A stretch of DNA of 21,502 bases from Tateyamaria sp. Lineage in GTDB: Bacteria; Pseudomonadota; Alphaproteobacteria; Rhodobacterales; Rhodobacteraceae. The stretch's first letter is position 1, and each line of letters opens with the position of its first letter. Positions 7,598-15,073 of the stretch are shown one piece after another. The notes beneath the pieces were generated by a model. The model had not been told where the DNA came from. It did not search any database and saw only the letters and a list, made by a program, of their open reading frames with translations. Both the position numbers and the translations under genes were made by a program. The stretch spans positions 1-21,502 of the forward strand of contig JABITU010000011.1 of NCBI GenBank assembly GCA_018668195.1. Direction: 5' to 3'.

Positions 7598-7804
7598 GGC
7601 GCGCTACTGCGTTTGACGAAATATCTTACGCATCGGCAATCATCTACCGTATTGTACTTTAGATTTTAGGCGGCGTTAGGTAGTTAAAGTTTTCACAAAA
7701 CGCCCTAGCTACCTGATGGGACCACAATCTGCTGTCCTGAAACATGCTCTTGCGACCGGCACTGACTGATGATGTGACCGCAACGTTCAACGCTTGACGA
7801 ATGC
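7598..7804. other. Intergenic region between plus terminator and sbtB end
   Basis: No gene, strong hairpin or T run was found. It is the 3' side of the minus-strand carbonic anhydrase-sbtA-sbtB operon. A frame across 7705-7899 overlaps sbtB out of frame and is dismissed. Confidence 0.4.
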
Positions 7805-8116
7805 TTAGAACCGCTCGGCCCGCAGCACCTCGCAATCACTGACCGTGACAACGCCGATGTGACGGTCAACAACGCGGAACGCCGCCTCAAGCAGATCATC
7901 TAACCGTTCAGGCCTGATCACACAGACGATCTGCACCATGCCACCAGCGCGGCTAACCTGGCCTTCGCGGCTCCAAGTGCCGGATCGACCCGACCCCCCA
8001 AGCACCGGCAACATGGTCCACCCGGTCACCCCTGCATCTGCCATGACGTCGGTCAATCGGCTTTGCATCACTTGCTCGATGATAATAGCCACGCGCTTGG
8101 CCTGATGGGTTTTCAT
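7805..8116 (-). CDS. sbtB: SbtB-like P-II family regulator of bicarbonate transport
   Basis: A 103-residue P-II-like protein that, by family knowledge, forms trimers, binds adenine nucleotides and docks on SbtA to gate bicarbonate uptake. The P-II fold pattern is visible: an N-terminal beta strand (KRVAIIIEQ), the first helix, a T-loop-like segment GGSGRSGTWSREG, a second strand (MVQIVCVI), a helix (RLDDLLEAAF) and the final strand with Gly-Val-Val-Thr-Val. The GSGRSG string is typical of SbtB-like rather than GlnB/GlnK proteins, which carry the uridylylated Tyr51. The C-terminal CGPxGC redox R-loop of many cyanobacterial SbtB is absent. It starts four bases after the sbtA stop, the usual pairing. 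It is the last gene of the operon. Confidence 0.88.
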   Translation of the reverse strand: MKTHQAKRVAIIIEQVMQSRLTDVMADAGVTGWTMLPVLGGSGRSGTWSREGQVSRAGGMVQIVCVIRPERLDDLLEAAFRVVDRHIGVVTVSDCEVLRAERF

Positions 8117-8120
8117 TAGA

Positions 8121-9101
8121 TCAGCCTCCTGTCAAAGCGCTGGCGATCGACAAATAAATCGGAATACCAAGCGTTAGGTTGAATGGGAATGTGACCCCCA
8201 ACGACAGGGTCAGATAGATTGACGGATTCGCCTCCGGCACAGCGACGCGCATCGCAGCAGGCACCGCGATGTAACTGGCAGAGGCCGACAGCACCATGAA
8301 CAGCGCCACACCACCAGAACTGATTCCCAGCAGTAGTCCAGTTGCCAGACCGATCGTGGCGCCCACGATCGGCATAACCACGCCAAACGCAATTATGCCG
8401 GGCCGCAACACGGCTTGTCCCTCGCGCAGCCCGCGACCCGCGACGAGCCCCATATCCAGTAAGAACAGGCACAAGACGCCCTGAAAGGGCGATACGATAA
8501 ACGACTCGATCTTTGCCAGCCCATCTGCACCAGTGATCCAGCCAATCGCAAAGCTGCCAACCAACAGTACGATGGATCCATTTAACATAATTTCGCGCAG
8601 CAGCGCCCCGTCCATCCGCCGATTGTCCCCGCCACCACGGGTGATCAGCCACAAGGCTGAGAGGATTGCCGGCGCCTCCATCGTGGCGGCAACCGCAACC
8701 ATATATCCTTCTGACGCGATCCCGCTGCTTTCCAACACCGACGTCGCAGCGACAAAAGTCACAATCGAAATCGACCCATAATGCGCCGCAACCGCCGCCG
8801 CATCCAGCCGGCTTAAGTTTCCCATAAACTGTAGCAGCACAAAAGCGATCAGCGGGAGCACGGCCGAAAGAACGATCCCAGCAAGCAAAGATGACGCTAG
8901 CGTCGCATCAATTCCATGATCTGCTATGCTCACCCCACCTTTGAACCCGATGGCAAAAAGCAGATAAATGGACATGCCCTTGGCGACCGCCTCCGGAATG
9001 TTGAGATCCGAACGCGCAAGCGCGGCAGCAATGCCCAGCGCAAAGCTAAGGATGATAGGCGACAACAAATTTGTTGCCGCCAAATCTACAATCTGATCCA
9101 T
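8121..9101 (-). CDS. sbtA: SbtA-like sodium-dependent bicarbonate transporter
   Basis: A 326-residue inner-membrane protein with about ten hydrophobic helices in two inverted halves, matching the sodium-dependent bicarbonate transporter family (Pfam Sbt_1, formerly DUF897). Recognisable stretches include FAIGFKGG in the first half, AAHYGSISIVTF before the middle, LFLLDMGL in the second half, and SASASYIAVPAAMR followed by NPSIYLTLSLGVTFPFN near the C-terminus. It should import HCO3- with Na+. Its position between carbonic anhydrase (27 bp upstream) and an SbtB-like regulator (4 bp downstream) supports the call. The host shows no carboxysome or RuBisCO genes here, so the bicarbonate may feed anaplerotic or biosynthetic carboxylases. 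Confidence 0.93.
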   Translation of the reverse strand: MDQIVDLAATNLLSPIILSFALGIAAALARSDLNIPEAVAKGMSIYLLFAIGFKGGVSIADHGIDATLASSLLAGIVLSAVLPLIAFVLLQFMGNLSRLDAAAVAAHYGSISIVTFVAATSVLESSGIASEGYMVAVAATMEAPAILSALWLITRGGGDNRRMDGALLREIMLNGSIVLLVGSFAIGWITGADGLAKIESFIVSPFQGVLCLFLLDMGLVAGRGLREGQAVLRPGIIAFGVVMPIVGATIGLATGLLLGISSGGVALFMVLSASASYIAVPAAMRVAVPEANPSIYLTLSLGVTFPFNLTLGIPIYLSIASALTGG

Positions 9102-9128
9102 CTGAATGCCTCTTGGATAAAGACTTGG

Positions 9129-9779
9129 CTAAACCGGTTGAAAATCTTGGGTCTTGCTATTGAATTGCTTCATGCCGCCCTCTGCGATGTCCGTCCAAAG
9201 CCCATGAATACCAAGGGATCCGTCATCAACGCGCGCTTCGACGAAAGGAAATGACATCAGGTTTTCCATGGATGTAATTATCGCCAACTGCTCTAGCTGC
9301 TGCGCCTTGTCCTCCATCACAGGAATATCGGCAACTTGGCTAAACTTGGGGCGCAGAATATCCATCCATCGGCCTACAAAGCTGGTTTTTTCCTCAAGCT
9401 CGGGTGCGCGACCCTCGCACATGTCGATGCAGCCCTGAACGCCGCCACAACGCGAATGGCCCAAAACGACAATATGCGCCACTTTCAGCACATTAACCGC
9501 GTATTCCACTGCGGCAGAGGTGCCGTGATAATCGCCATCAGGCGCGTACGGTGGTACCAAATTCGCTATGTTTCGGTGGACAAAAAATTCTCCAGGGTCC
9601 GCGCCAAAAATCGATGTCGCATGAACCCGGCTATCGCAGCATGAAATAATCATAGCGCGTGGACGCTGCCCTTCGGTAGCCAGTCGCCGATACCATGAGC
9701 TGTTTTCTGCATGGGTGGTGGCTTTCCAACCCTGGTACCGCTGCAAAAGGAATGATGGAAGCGGCTTTATTCTATGCAT
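9129..9779 (-). CDS. Beta-class carbonic anhydrase
   Basis: A 216-residue zinc enzyme interconverting CO2 and bicarbonate in the cytoplasm. The zinc ligands are Cys47 (CCDSR), His108 and Cys111 (GHSRCGG), and the Asp49-Arg51 catalytic dyad is intact. The VHRNIANLVPP and TSAAVEYAV segments are typical of the family. It begins the minus-strand CA-sbtA-sbtB operon, 27 bp before sbtA. The start ATG at 9779 has only a weak GGGG-type site; no better in-frame start was seen. Co-transcription with a bicarbonate importer suggests it equilibrates the imported HCO3- pool or supplies carboxylases. The upstream gap (9780-9947) is shared with the divergent gene at 9948. Confidence 0.95.
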   Translation of the reverse strand: MHRIKPLPSFLLQRYQGWKATTHAENSSWYRRLATEGQRPRAMIISCCDSRVHATSIFGADPGEFFVHRNIANLVPPYAPDGDYHGTSAAVEYAVNVLKVAHIVVLGHSRCGGVQGCIDMCEGRAPELEEKTSFVGRWMDILRPKFSQVADIPVMEDKAQQLEQLAIITSMENLMSFPFVEARVDDGSLGIHGLWTDIAEGGMKQFNSKTQDFQPV

Positions 9780-9947
9780 ATCTTGCCCCAGTTTTTAACT
9801 GTTTATCTTTAACTGGCGTAGATATTCTAAATTTTCACTAAATTCGAGCAAAAAGACCATGCGACCCTAACCATTTAGGAAGGATATTTAGGTTATCACC
9901 GAGGGGCCGTGGGGGCACACTACTTTGGGTGATACGAGGTGATCAAA

Positions 9948-10328
9948 GTGAATACCATTACACAAATCCGGCTGGTTGAGCGGGTCGATATAGACCATGA
10001 CCGCTTGGGCGCGCTGTATGCAGAAATGGGTAATGTCGGCGCAGAAAACGTCGTGTGCCGCGCGATGGAGGAATTGGCGCTGCGCATGTCGCATTGCGAC
10101 CGGCTGCACCGCAGTGGCGAAATGGAAAACTTGCGCAAATCTGCTCGCTCGCTCATTGCGATTTCCGATCAGATTGGAATGGTATTGCTGGCGAATGTAG
10201 CCCGCGACGTCATGACATGTATCGATAAATCGGACATAGTGGCATTGGCCGCAACACTTGCGCGCCTGATGCGCATCGGGGAAGGTTCGCTTGTTGCTAT
10301 CTGGGACTTGCAGGACATAACGATCTAG
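9948..10328 (+). CDS. HPt-like helical protein lacking the phospho-histidine, function unknown
   Basis: A 126-residue, probably all-helical cytoplasmic protein. Residues about 58-118 resemble the histidine phosphotransfer (HPt) helices: LRKSARSLIAISDQIG lines up with the LxxxAHxLKGxxxxxG signature, followed by LANVARDV and a paired helix. The phospho-acceptor His is replaced by Arg67 and the Lys-Gly by Ile-Ala, so it could not accept phosphate in the usual way. The N-terminal RVDIDHDRLG stretch is also distinctive. The GTG at 9948 has GAGG eight bases upstream and is preferred over the GTG at 9939, which overlaps that site. I recall similar conserved hypotheticals in Rhodobacterales, without known function. 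It precedes pepA by 75 bp. Confidence 0.75.
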   Translation: MNTITQIRLVERVDIDHDRLGALYAEMGNVGAENVVCRAMEELALRMSHCDRLHRSGEMENLRKSARSLIAISDQIGMVLLANVARDVMTCIDKSDIVALAATLARLMRIGEGSLVAIWDLQDITI

Positions 10329-10403
10329 CCGTCAGTCACAGACCTTGCAGCAGCAGGCAAACAGGTTAGGGTCGGAGCCACAAGTTCACAAACAGGTGCA
10401 CCG

Positions 10404-11786
10404 ATGCCGCTTTCTTTTGCTGACGCCACTGCCGCTGCCATTCCTTTGCATATGCTTGACGAGCATTCCGTTGGTGACTGGATTTCTGCTCAGGATACCG
10501 CCACTCAAACTTGGGCCAACGCCTGCGGGTTTGCTGGCGCACTAGGTCAGATTTTAGTATGTCCCGGCGTCGATGGCATTGCGCTAGCCGCCATCGGCTA
10601 CGGCACTGCGCACGCACGTGCGCGCGGTCGGTTTCACCTTGCATCCGCAGCAGCCAAGCTACCCAAAGGCACTTATACTCTGCACCACACCCTTCCCACC
10701 GATACGCTGGAAATCGAAGCGCTGGGCTGGTTGCTCGCAGGATACCGGTTTGATCGCTATAAATCCCAAGCCAAGATGCAAGCAAAACTGATCGCTCCGA
10801 AGGGAATTGACACCGCCCGCGTTACTGCCATTGCGAATGGCGAGGCGCTCAGCCGCAATTTGATTAATACGCCGGCCGCGGACATGGGCCCGCCCAATCT
10901 GGCAAACGCCGCGCGCGACCTTGCAGAAACTTTTGGTGCTGCCATCACCGTAACAACGGGCGACGCCCTGCTAATAAACGATTTTCCGATGATACATGCT
11001 GTTGGCCGAGCCTCTGCCCACGCGCCCCGACTCATCGACATGAAATGGGGCACCAAAGGCCCCCGCCTGACGCTGGTCGGCAAAGGCGTTTGCTTTGACA
11101 CTGGTGGGCTCAACCTCAAACCTGGCGCATCAATGGGCCTCATGAAAAAGGACATGGGCGGGGCGGCTGCTGTGCTTGGCTTGGCCCATATGATCATGGC
11201 TACCGAGATGCCACTGCAATTGCGCGTCCTCGTTCCGGCCGTCGAAAACAGTGTGTCGGGCAATGCCTTCCGGCCCCAAGACATCCTGACTTCACGCAAA
11301 GGCCTTACTGTTGAAATCAACAACACTGACGCCGAAGGACGGCTGGTGCTGGCCGACGCACTAGCCCTTGCCGATGAAGAACAGCCGGATCTAATCATTT
11401 CAATGGCCACGCTTACCGGTGCTGCCCGCGTCGCGGTCGGCCCAGACATCGCGCCATATTTCACGGATGATCCGGGGCTTGCCACGGCACTGGAGGCCGC
11501 TTCTCATGCCAGTGCAGATCCCGTTTGGCGCATGCCGTTTCATACCCCCTATGAGGCGATGATCGAACCGGGGATTGCTGATCTTGACAATGCACCCAAA
11601 GGTGGCTTTGCAGGCTGTATCACCGCAGCGCTGTTCCTGCGACGCTTCGTCACGGAAACGCAGCAATATATGCATTTTGATATTTATGGCTGGCAACCCA
11701 GCGACGCGCCCGCCCGACCTAAGGGCGGCATTGGGCAAGGCACTCGCGCCCTGTTCGCCGCACTGCCCGCAGCGCTTGGCCTATGA
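10404..11786 (+). CDS. M17 leucyl aminopeptidase family protein
   Basis: A 460-residue di-metal aminopeptidase of family M17 that removes N-terminal residues from peptides in the cytoplasm. All E. coli PepA metal and catalytic residues are found at conserved spacing: Lys227, Asp232, Asp250, Asp309 and Glu311 as metal ligands, with Lys239 and Arg313 as catalytic residues (signature NTDAEGRLVLADAL). The N-terminal domain is shorter than in E. coli PepA (503 residues), as in the PepB-like alphaproteobacterial form, which is why no symbol is assigned. AGGTG lies six bases before ATG 10404. The stop TGA overlaps the next gene's ATG, implying translational coupling with a peptidoglycan peptidase. 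The two may cooperate in recycling murein peptides. Confidence 0.93.
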   Translation: MPLSFADATAAAIPLHMLDEHSVGDWISAQDTATQTWANACGFAGALGQILVCPGVDGIALAAIGYGTAHARARGRFHLASAAAKLPKGTYTLHHTLPTDTLEIEALGWLLAGYRFDRYKSQAKMQAKLIAPKGIDTARVTAIANGEALSRNLINTPAADMGPPNLANAARDLAETFGAAITVTTGDALLINDFPMIHAVGRASAHAPRLIDMKWGTKGPRLTLVGKGVCFDTGGLNLKPGASMGLMKKDMGGAAAVLGLAHMIMATEMPLQLRVLVPAVENSVSGNAFRPQDILTSRKGLTVEINNTDAEGRLVLADALALADEEQPDLIISMATLTGAARVAVGPDIAPYFTDDPGLATALEAASHASADPVWRMPFHTPYEAMIEPGIADLDNAPKGGFAGCITAALFLRRFVTETQQYMHFDIYGWQPSDAPARPKGGIGQGTRALFAALPAALGL

Positions 11787-12562
11787 GTGACAGACGCCTG
11801 CACCCGGATGCCACACACGTTCAGACGTCCATCCCCGGCCAGATCAAAGAACCATTGGTTGATCTGTTGGCCGCTCCAAAAGGTCCACGTGACCGGCAAC
11901 TCGTGCTGGGAGAAGCCGTTACCACAATAGGCACCTGCCAGAATTTTAACTATGTGAAGGCTGCAAAAGACGGCTACATTGGCTGGGTCCGCGCTCATGC
12001 AATCGGCCCGCCGAGTACGCCAACTCATCAGGTCACGGCTGCCGCCACACACGCTTATGCCGAGGCGTCGATCAAATCGTTCAATCGCGTCACGCTTACT
12101 TTTGGCGCACGGCTTACCGCACACTCTGACAACAATGATTTCATCGAAACTAGCCTCGGCCATGTCCCAAAAACCGCCCTGTCCGATTATCCCGCTGAAC
12201 CACAGAATCCCGTTACAACCGCGCGGCTTTTTCTGAATACCCCCTATCTGTGGGGCGGAAACTCGCGGTCAGGCATTGACTGCTCTGGCCTGATTCAAGC
12301 CGTAATGATAGCCGCTGCTCTTGCTTGCCCCGGTGACAGCGATCAACAGGAACACGCCCTAGGTGGCGACGTCACAGATCAATCTTACCAAACCCGCGAT
12401 CTGCTGTTTTGGCAGGGTCACGTGGCAATGATCACCAGCGCAACGACCATGATCCATGCCAATGCTTTTCACATGAACGTGACCGAGGAACTCATCGGTC
12501 CTGCAATCAACCGCATCGCTCTGACGGGTGGTGGCCCGGTCACAAGCCATAAACGCCTTTGA
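11783..12562 (+). CDS. NlpC/P60 family peptidase (C40) with N-terminal SH3-like region
   Basis: A 259-residue cysteine peptidase. Residues about 20-135 look like two bacterial SH3-type segments (ATTIGTCQNFNYVKA-like pattern, then GYIGWV), the usual wall-targeting part of this family. The NlpC/P60 domain spans about 140-259 with Cys167 (GIDCSGL), His213 (GHVAM) and a third polar residue His225 (IHANA). Such enzymes cleave the D-gamma-glutamyl-meso-diaminopimelate bond of stem peptides. No signal peptide is visible, suggesting cytoplasmic action on recycled murein peptides, as for YkfC-like enzymes. ATG 11783 overlaps the aminopeptidase stop (ATGA), so the pair is translationally coupled. Confidence 0.9.
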   Translation: MSDRRLHPDATHVQTSIPGQIKEPLVDLLAAPKGPRDRQLVLGEAVTTIGTCQNFNYVKAAKDGYIGWVRAHAIGPPSTPTHQVTAAATHAYAEASIKSFNRVTLTFGARLTAHSDNNDFIETSLGHVPKTALSDYPAEPQNPVTTARLFLNTPYLWGGNSRSGIDCSGLIQAVMIAAALACPGDSDQQEHALGGDVTDQSYQTRDLLFWQGHVAMITSATTMIHANAFHMNVTEELIGPAINRIALTGGGPVTSHKRL

Positions 12563-12770
12563 CCATTCTTTGTTGCAAAAGCACTCAGCACCGATTTTGA
12601 GGTAGCATTCCTTAAAACATATGCATGGAGCGTTATAAAAAAAGTTAATCATTTAACGCTGACTAAAGTAAACGAGTTCCAAGCATTAGATAATAACCGA
12701 TGTTTCGGGTGTTTCGTCAAACGCAATAGGTGGCATTAGACGCATCAGCGGCAGGAGACCTTTTGACAGT
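12563..12770. other. Intergenic region at the convergent ends of the C40 and DUF2794 genes
   Basis: A weak inverted repeat AGCGTTA/TAACGCT (12629-12635 and 12654-12660) flanks an A-rich loop. It might act as a terminator between the convergent genes but has no clean T run. Nothing else is recognised. Confidence 0.35.
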
Positions 12771-13148
12771 TCAATCGACAGCGCGGATCAGTTTACGCTC
12801 AAGCACCCGCAAGACAGTCTTCAAATCCTGACCCCGACGCAGAATTTGCCCATCAATCCCAACCACCGCATACATACCCTGTTTGCCACGTAGCTTTGGG
12901 CGCTTTTCTATCCGGTACAGCGGGTTCTCCGCCGTTCGGCGAAACACCGAAAACACTGCCACATCATGCAAACACGAAATGCCGTAGTCACGCCATTCGC
13001 CCGCTGCCACCATCCGCCCATAGAGCGACAAGATCACCGATAACTCGGTTCGGTGAAACGCCACCTGAGGGTTGGGTGTTTCGCGCAAGTTTGACAAAGG
13101 GGGAGTGTATAACGTCATAAAGTCAGACTGAACTGCCGGCGCATACAT
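12771..13148 (-). CDS. DUF2794 domain-containing protein
   Basis: A 125-residue protein of the alphaproteobacterial DUF2794 family, function unknown. The diagnostic C-terminal half is intact: a Phe-His-Arg-Thr-Glu-Leu segment near residue 31, EWRDYGIS, then FRRTAENPLYRIEKRPKL and the RVLERKLIRAVD end. No signal peptide or membrane helix. The N-terminus is uncertain: ATG 13148 and ATG 13118 are both in frame and neither has a good ribosome binding site. It is divergent from paaI, with 85 bp between. Confidence 0.85.
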   Translation of the reverse strand: MYAPAVQSDFMTLYTPPLSNLRETPNPQVAFHRTELSVILSLYGRMVAAGEWRDYGISCLHDVAVFSVFRRTAENPLYRIEKRPKLRGKQGMYAVVGIDGQILRRGQDLKTVLRVLERKLIRAVD

Positions 13149-13233
13149 TTCAAGCTAGTTCAACAACTGCGCTTGTACCCATCCCGCAATCCGTGCAGCA
13201 TGACAGCATCGCATCACCAACCGAGAAAGCCCT

Positions 13234-13668
13234 ATGACCCCACAGGATCGCGCCGAAAAATGCGCCGCCCTGATGTGGGCAAAGGACGCCACCAGCCAAT
13301 CCCTTGGCATGCAGATTGCAGCCATTGGCCCCGGAAAAGCCACGCTGAAAATGCAAGTGCGCGATGACATGCTGAACGGCCATGGTATCTGTCATGGCGG
13401 CATGATCCTAACACTGGCCGACAGCGCCTTTGCATTTGCGTGCAACAGTCACAATCGGCTTTCCGTCGCGCAGCACATCCAGATCACCTATCTTGCACCT
13501 GCTAATCTGGGCGAAACACTGACAGCGCGCGCGACCGAACAGGCACTTCAGAATCGAAACGGCACCTATGATATTGCAGTCACTGGCGCCGAAGGTCGAC
13601 AGATCGCATTGGTTCGAGGCCATTCGCACAGCCTGAATGGGCAGCACTTTGACGAGGAACAATCATGA
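13234..13668 (+). CDS. paaI: PaaI-type hydroxyphenylacetyl-CoA thioesterase
   Basis: A 144-residue hotdog-fold acyl-CoA thioesterase. By family knowledge it hydrolyses dead-end aryl-CoA esters formed during phenylacetate degradation, sparing CoA. The signature GHGICHGGMILTLAD contains the conserved His-Gly-Gly (54-56) and Asp63, matching the catalytic Asp61 of E. coli PaaI. AGAAAG-type purines lie ahead of ATG 13234. Its stop overlaps the paaK start (ATGA at 13665-13668), tying it to phenylacetyl-CoA metabolism. The other paa genes (paaABCDE, paaG, paaZ) are not in the window. Confidence 0.92.
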   Translation: MTPQDRAEKCAALMWAKDATSQSLGMQIAAIGPGKATLKMQVRDDMLNGHGICHGGMILTLADSAFAFACNSHNRLSVAQHIQITYLAPANLGETLTARATEQALQNRNGTYDIAVTGAEGRQIALVRGHSHSLNGQHFDEEQS

Positions 13669-14966
13669 AAGACCTCACACCATCAAAATCTAGCCTTGAT
13701 CCGATTGAAATCGCCAGCCGGGATGAAATTGAGGCCCTGCAACTGGAACGGCTGAAATGGTCACTGGTCCACGCCTATGCCAACGTACCTCACTACACCG
13801 CCAGCTTTGATGCGGCAGGTGTGCATCCACATGACCTGCATAGCCTTGCGGACCTTGCCAAGTTTCCTTTCACCGTCAAGCAAGATCTTCGGAACAACTA
13901 TCCATTTGGCATGTTCGCTGTGCCACGCGATCACGTTGCACGCATCCATGCCTCTTCTGGGACAACAGGACAGCCAACGGTTGTGGGCTATACCGAAAGT
14001 GACCTGAAGAACTGGGCCGCTGTTGTTGCACGCTCGCTTCGTGCGGGGGGATTGCAAGCGGGCGATCTGCTGCACAATGCATATGGATATGGGTTGTTTA
14101 CCGGCGGGCTTGGCATTCACCTTGGGGCCGATGCGCTTGGCCTGACTACGGTTCCAATATCGGGCGGAATGACAGCGCGACAGGTCCGACTGATCGACGA
14201 TTTCAAACCCAAGGGCATCACGGTGACCCCATCCTATGCGCTCTCTGTTCTGGACGAATTCAAGATTCAGGGCCTCGATCCGCGTGATTGTAGCCTGCAG
14301 GTGGGCATTTTTGGGGCCGAGCCCTGGACCAACGCCATGCGTCAGGAAATCGAGGGCGCTTTTGATATACATGCGGTCGACATCTATGGCCTGTCCGAGG
14401 TCATTGGGCCCGGTGTTTCAATGGAATGTGTCGAAACAAAAGATGGGCTGCACATTTGGGAAGACCACTTTTTCCCAGAGATTATCAACCTGGAAACAGG
14501 ACAACCCACAGCAGACGGAGAGGTGGGTGAACTGGTCTTTACCTCTCTCACGAAAGAAGCGTTCCCGATCATCAGGTACCGGACCCGCGATCTGACCCGG
14601 CTGTTGCCAGGCACAGCACGCACGATGCGCCGCATGGAAAAAGTGACGGGTCGCAGTGATGACATGATCATCCTGCGCGGCGTCAACGTCTTTCCCACTC
14701 AGATCGAAGAATGCCTGATGGCCACGCCGGGCCTCGCCCCACATTTTCAGATTGAACTGACGCGCCCTGAGCGAATGGATGAAATGTGCATCCTCTGCGA
14801 GGCTGCAATAGGCCAATCTGATCCTGCTGCGCGCACTCATGCGGGCAAACTGCTGGTCGATCGGATCAAACAGACAGCAGGGGTCAGCGTGTCGGTTACT
14901 GTGGGCGAACCAGAAAGCGTTGCCCGATCTCAGGGCAAGGCTGTGCGCATCATCGACAAGCGCTAA
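13665..14966 (+). CDS. paaK: Phenylacetate-CoA ligase
   Basis: A 433-residue AMP-forming ligase that activates phenylacetate to phenylacetyl-CoA, the first step of the aerobic hybrid paa pathway. It has the P-loop-like SSGTTGQPT (97-105), the IYGLSEVIGPGV adenylation motif, the FPIIRYRTRDLT segment and the C-terminal lysine Lys425 (QGKAVRI). The length is typical of PaaK. An ATGA overlap couples it to paaI. It ends facing imuB, with 107 bp between the convergent stops and only a weak CCTTG/CAAGG hairpin there. Phenylacetate metabolism also feeds tropodithietic acid synthesis in some roseobacters, but no tda genes are visible. Confidence 0.95.
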   Translation: MKDLTPSKSSLDPIEIASRDEIEALQLERLKWSLVHAYANVPHYTASFDAAGVHPHDLHSLADLAKFPFTVKQDLRNNYPFGMFAVPRDHVARIHASSGTTGQPTVVGYTESDLKNWAAVVARSLRAGGLQAGDLLHNAYGYGLFTGGLGIHLGADALGLTTVPISGGMTARQVRLIDDFKPKGITVTPSYALSVLDEFKIQGLDPRDCSLQVGIFGAEPWTNAMRQEIEGAFDIHAVDIYGLSEVIGPGVSMECVETKDGLHIWEDHFFPEIINLETGQPTADGEVGELVFTSLTKEAFPIIRYRTRDLTRLLPGTARTMRRMEKVTGRSDDMIILRGVNVFPTQIEECLMATPGLAPHFQIELTRPERMDEMCILCEAAIGQSDPAARTHAGKLLVDRIKQTAGVSVSVTVGEPESVARSQGKAVRIIDKR

Positions 14967-15073
14967 TCTCAAGCATGCAAGTTTCTAAGCAGGGCTTGTT
15001 TGCGAATGGGGCCAGCTGCTGCATTTCCTTGCTTTGACAAGGTTGTGCCGCTTCCATCAAACCAGCTGCATCC

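Noticed and set aside
8116..8652. 178-codon minus-strand frame overlapping sbtA
   Set aside because: Same strand, different frame; Trp/Arg/Cys-rich translation without membrane helices, while the sbtA frame carries the family motifs.
10757..11485. 242-codon minus-strand frame inside the aminopeptidase gene
   Set aside because: Antisense shadow of a gene with all M17 catalytic residues intact; no recognisable protein features of its own.
13761..14372. 203-codon minus-strand frame inside paaK
   Set aside because: Antisense shadow of paaK without any family signature.
14967..15073. CCTTG/CAAGG hairpin and duplicated CCAGCTGC in the paaK-imuB gap
   Set aside because: Five base pairs without a T run is too weak to call a terminator, and the 8-mer repeat is within chance.
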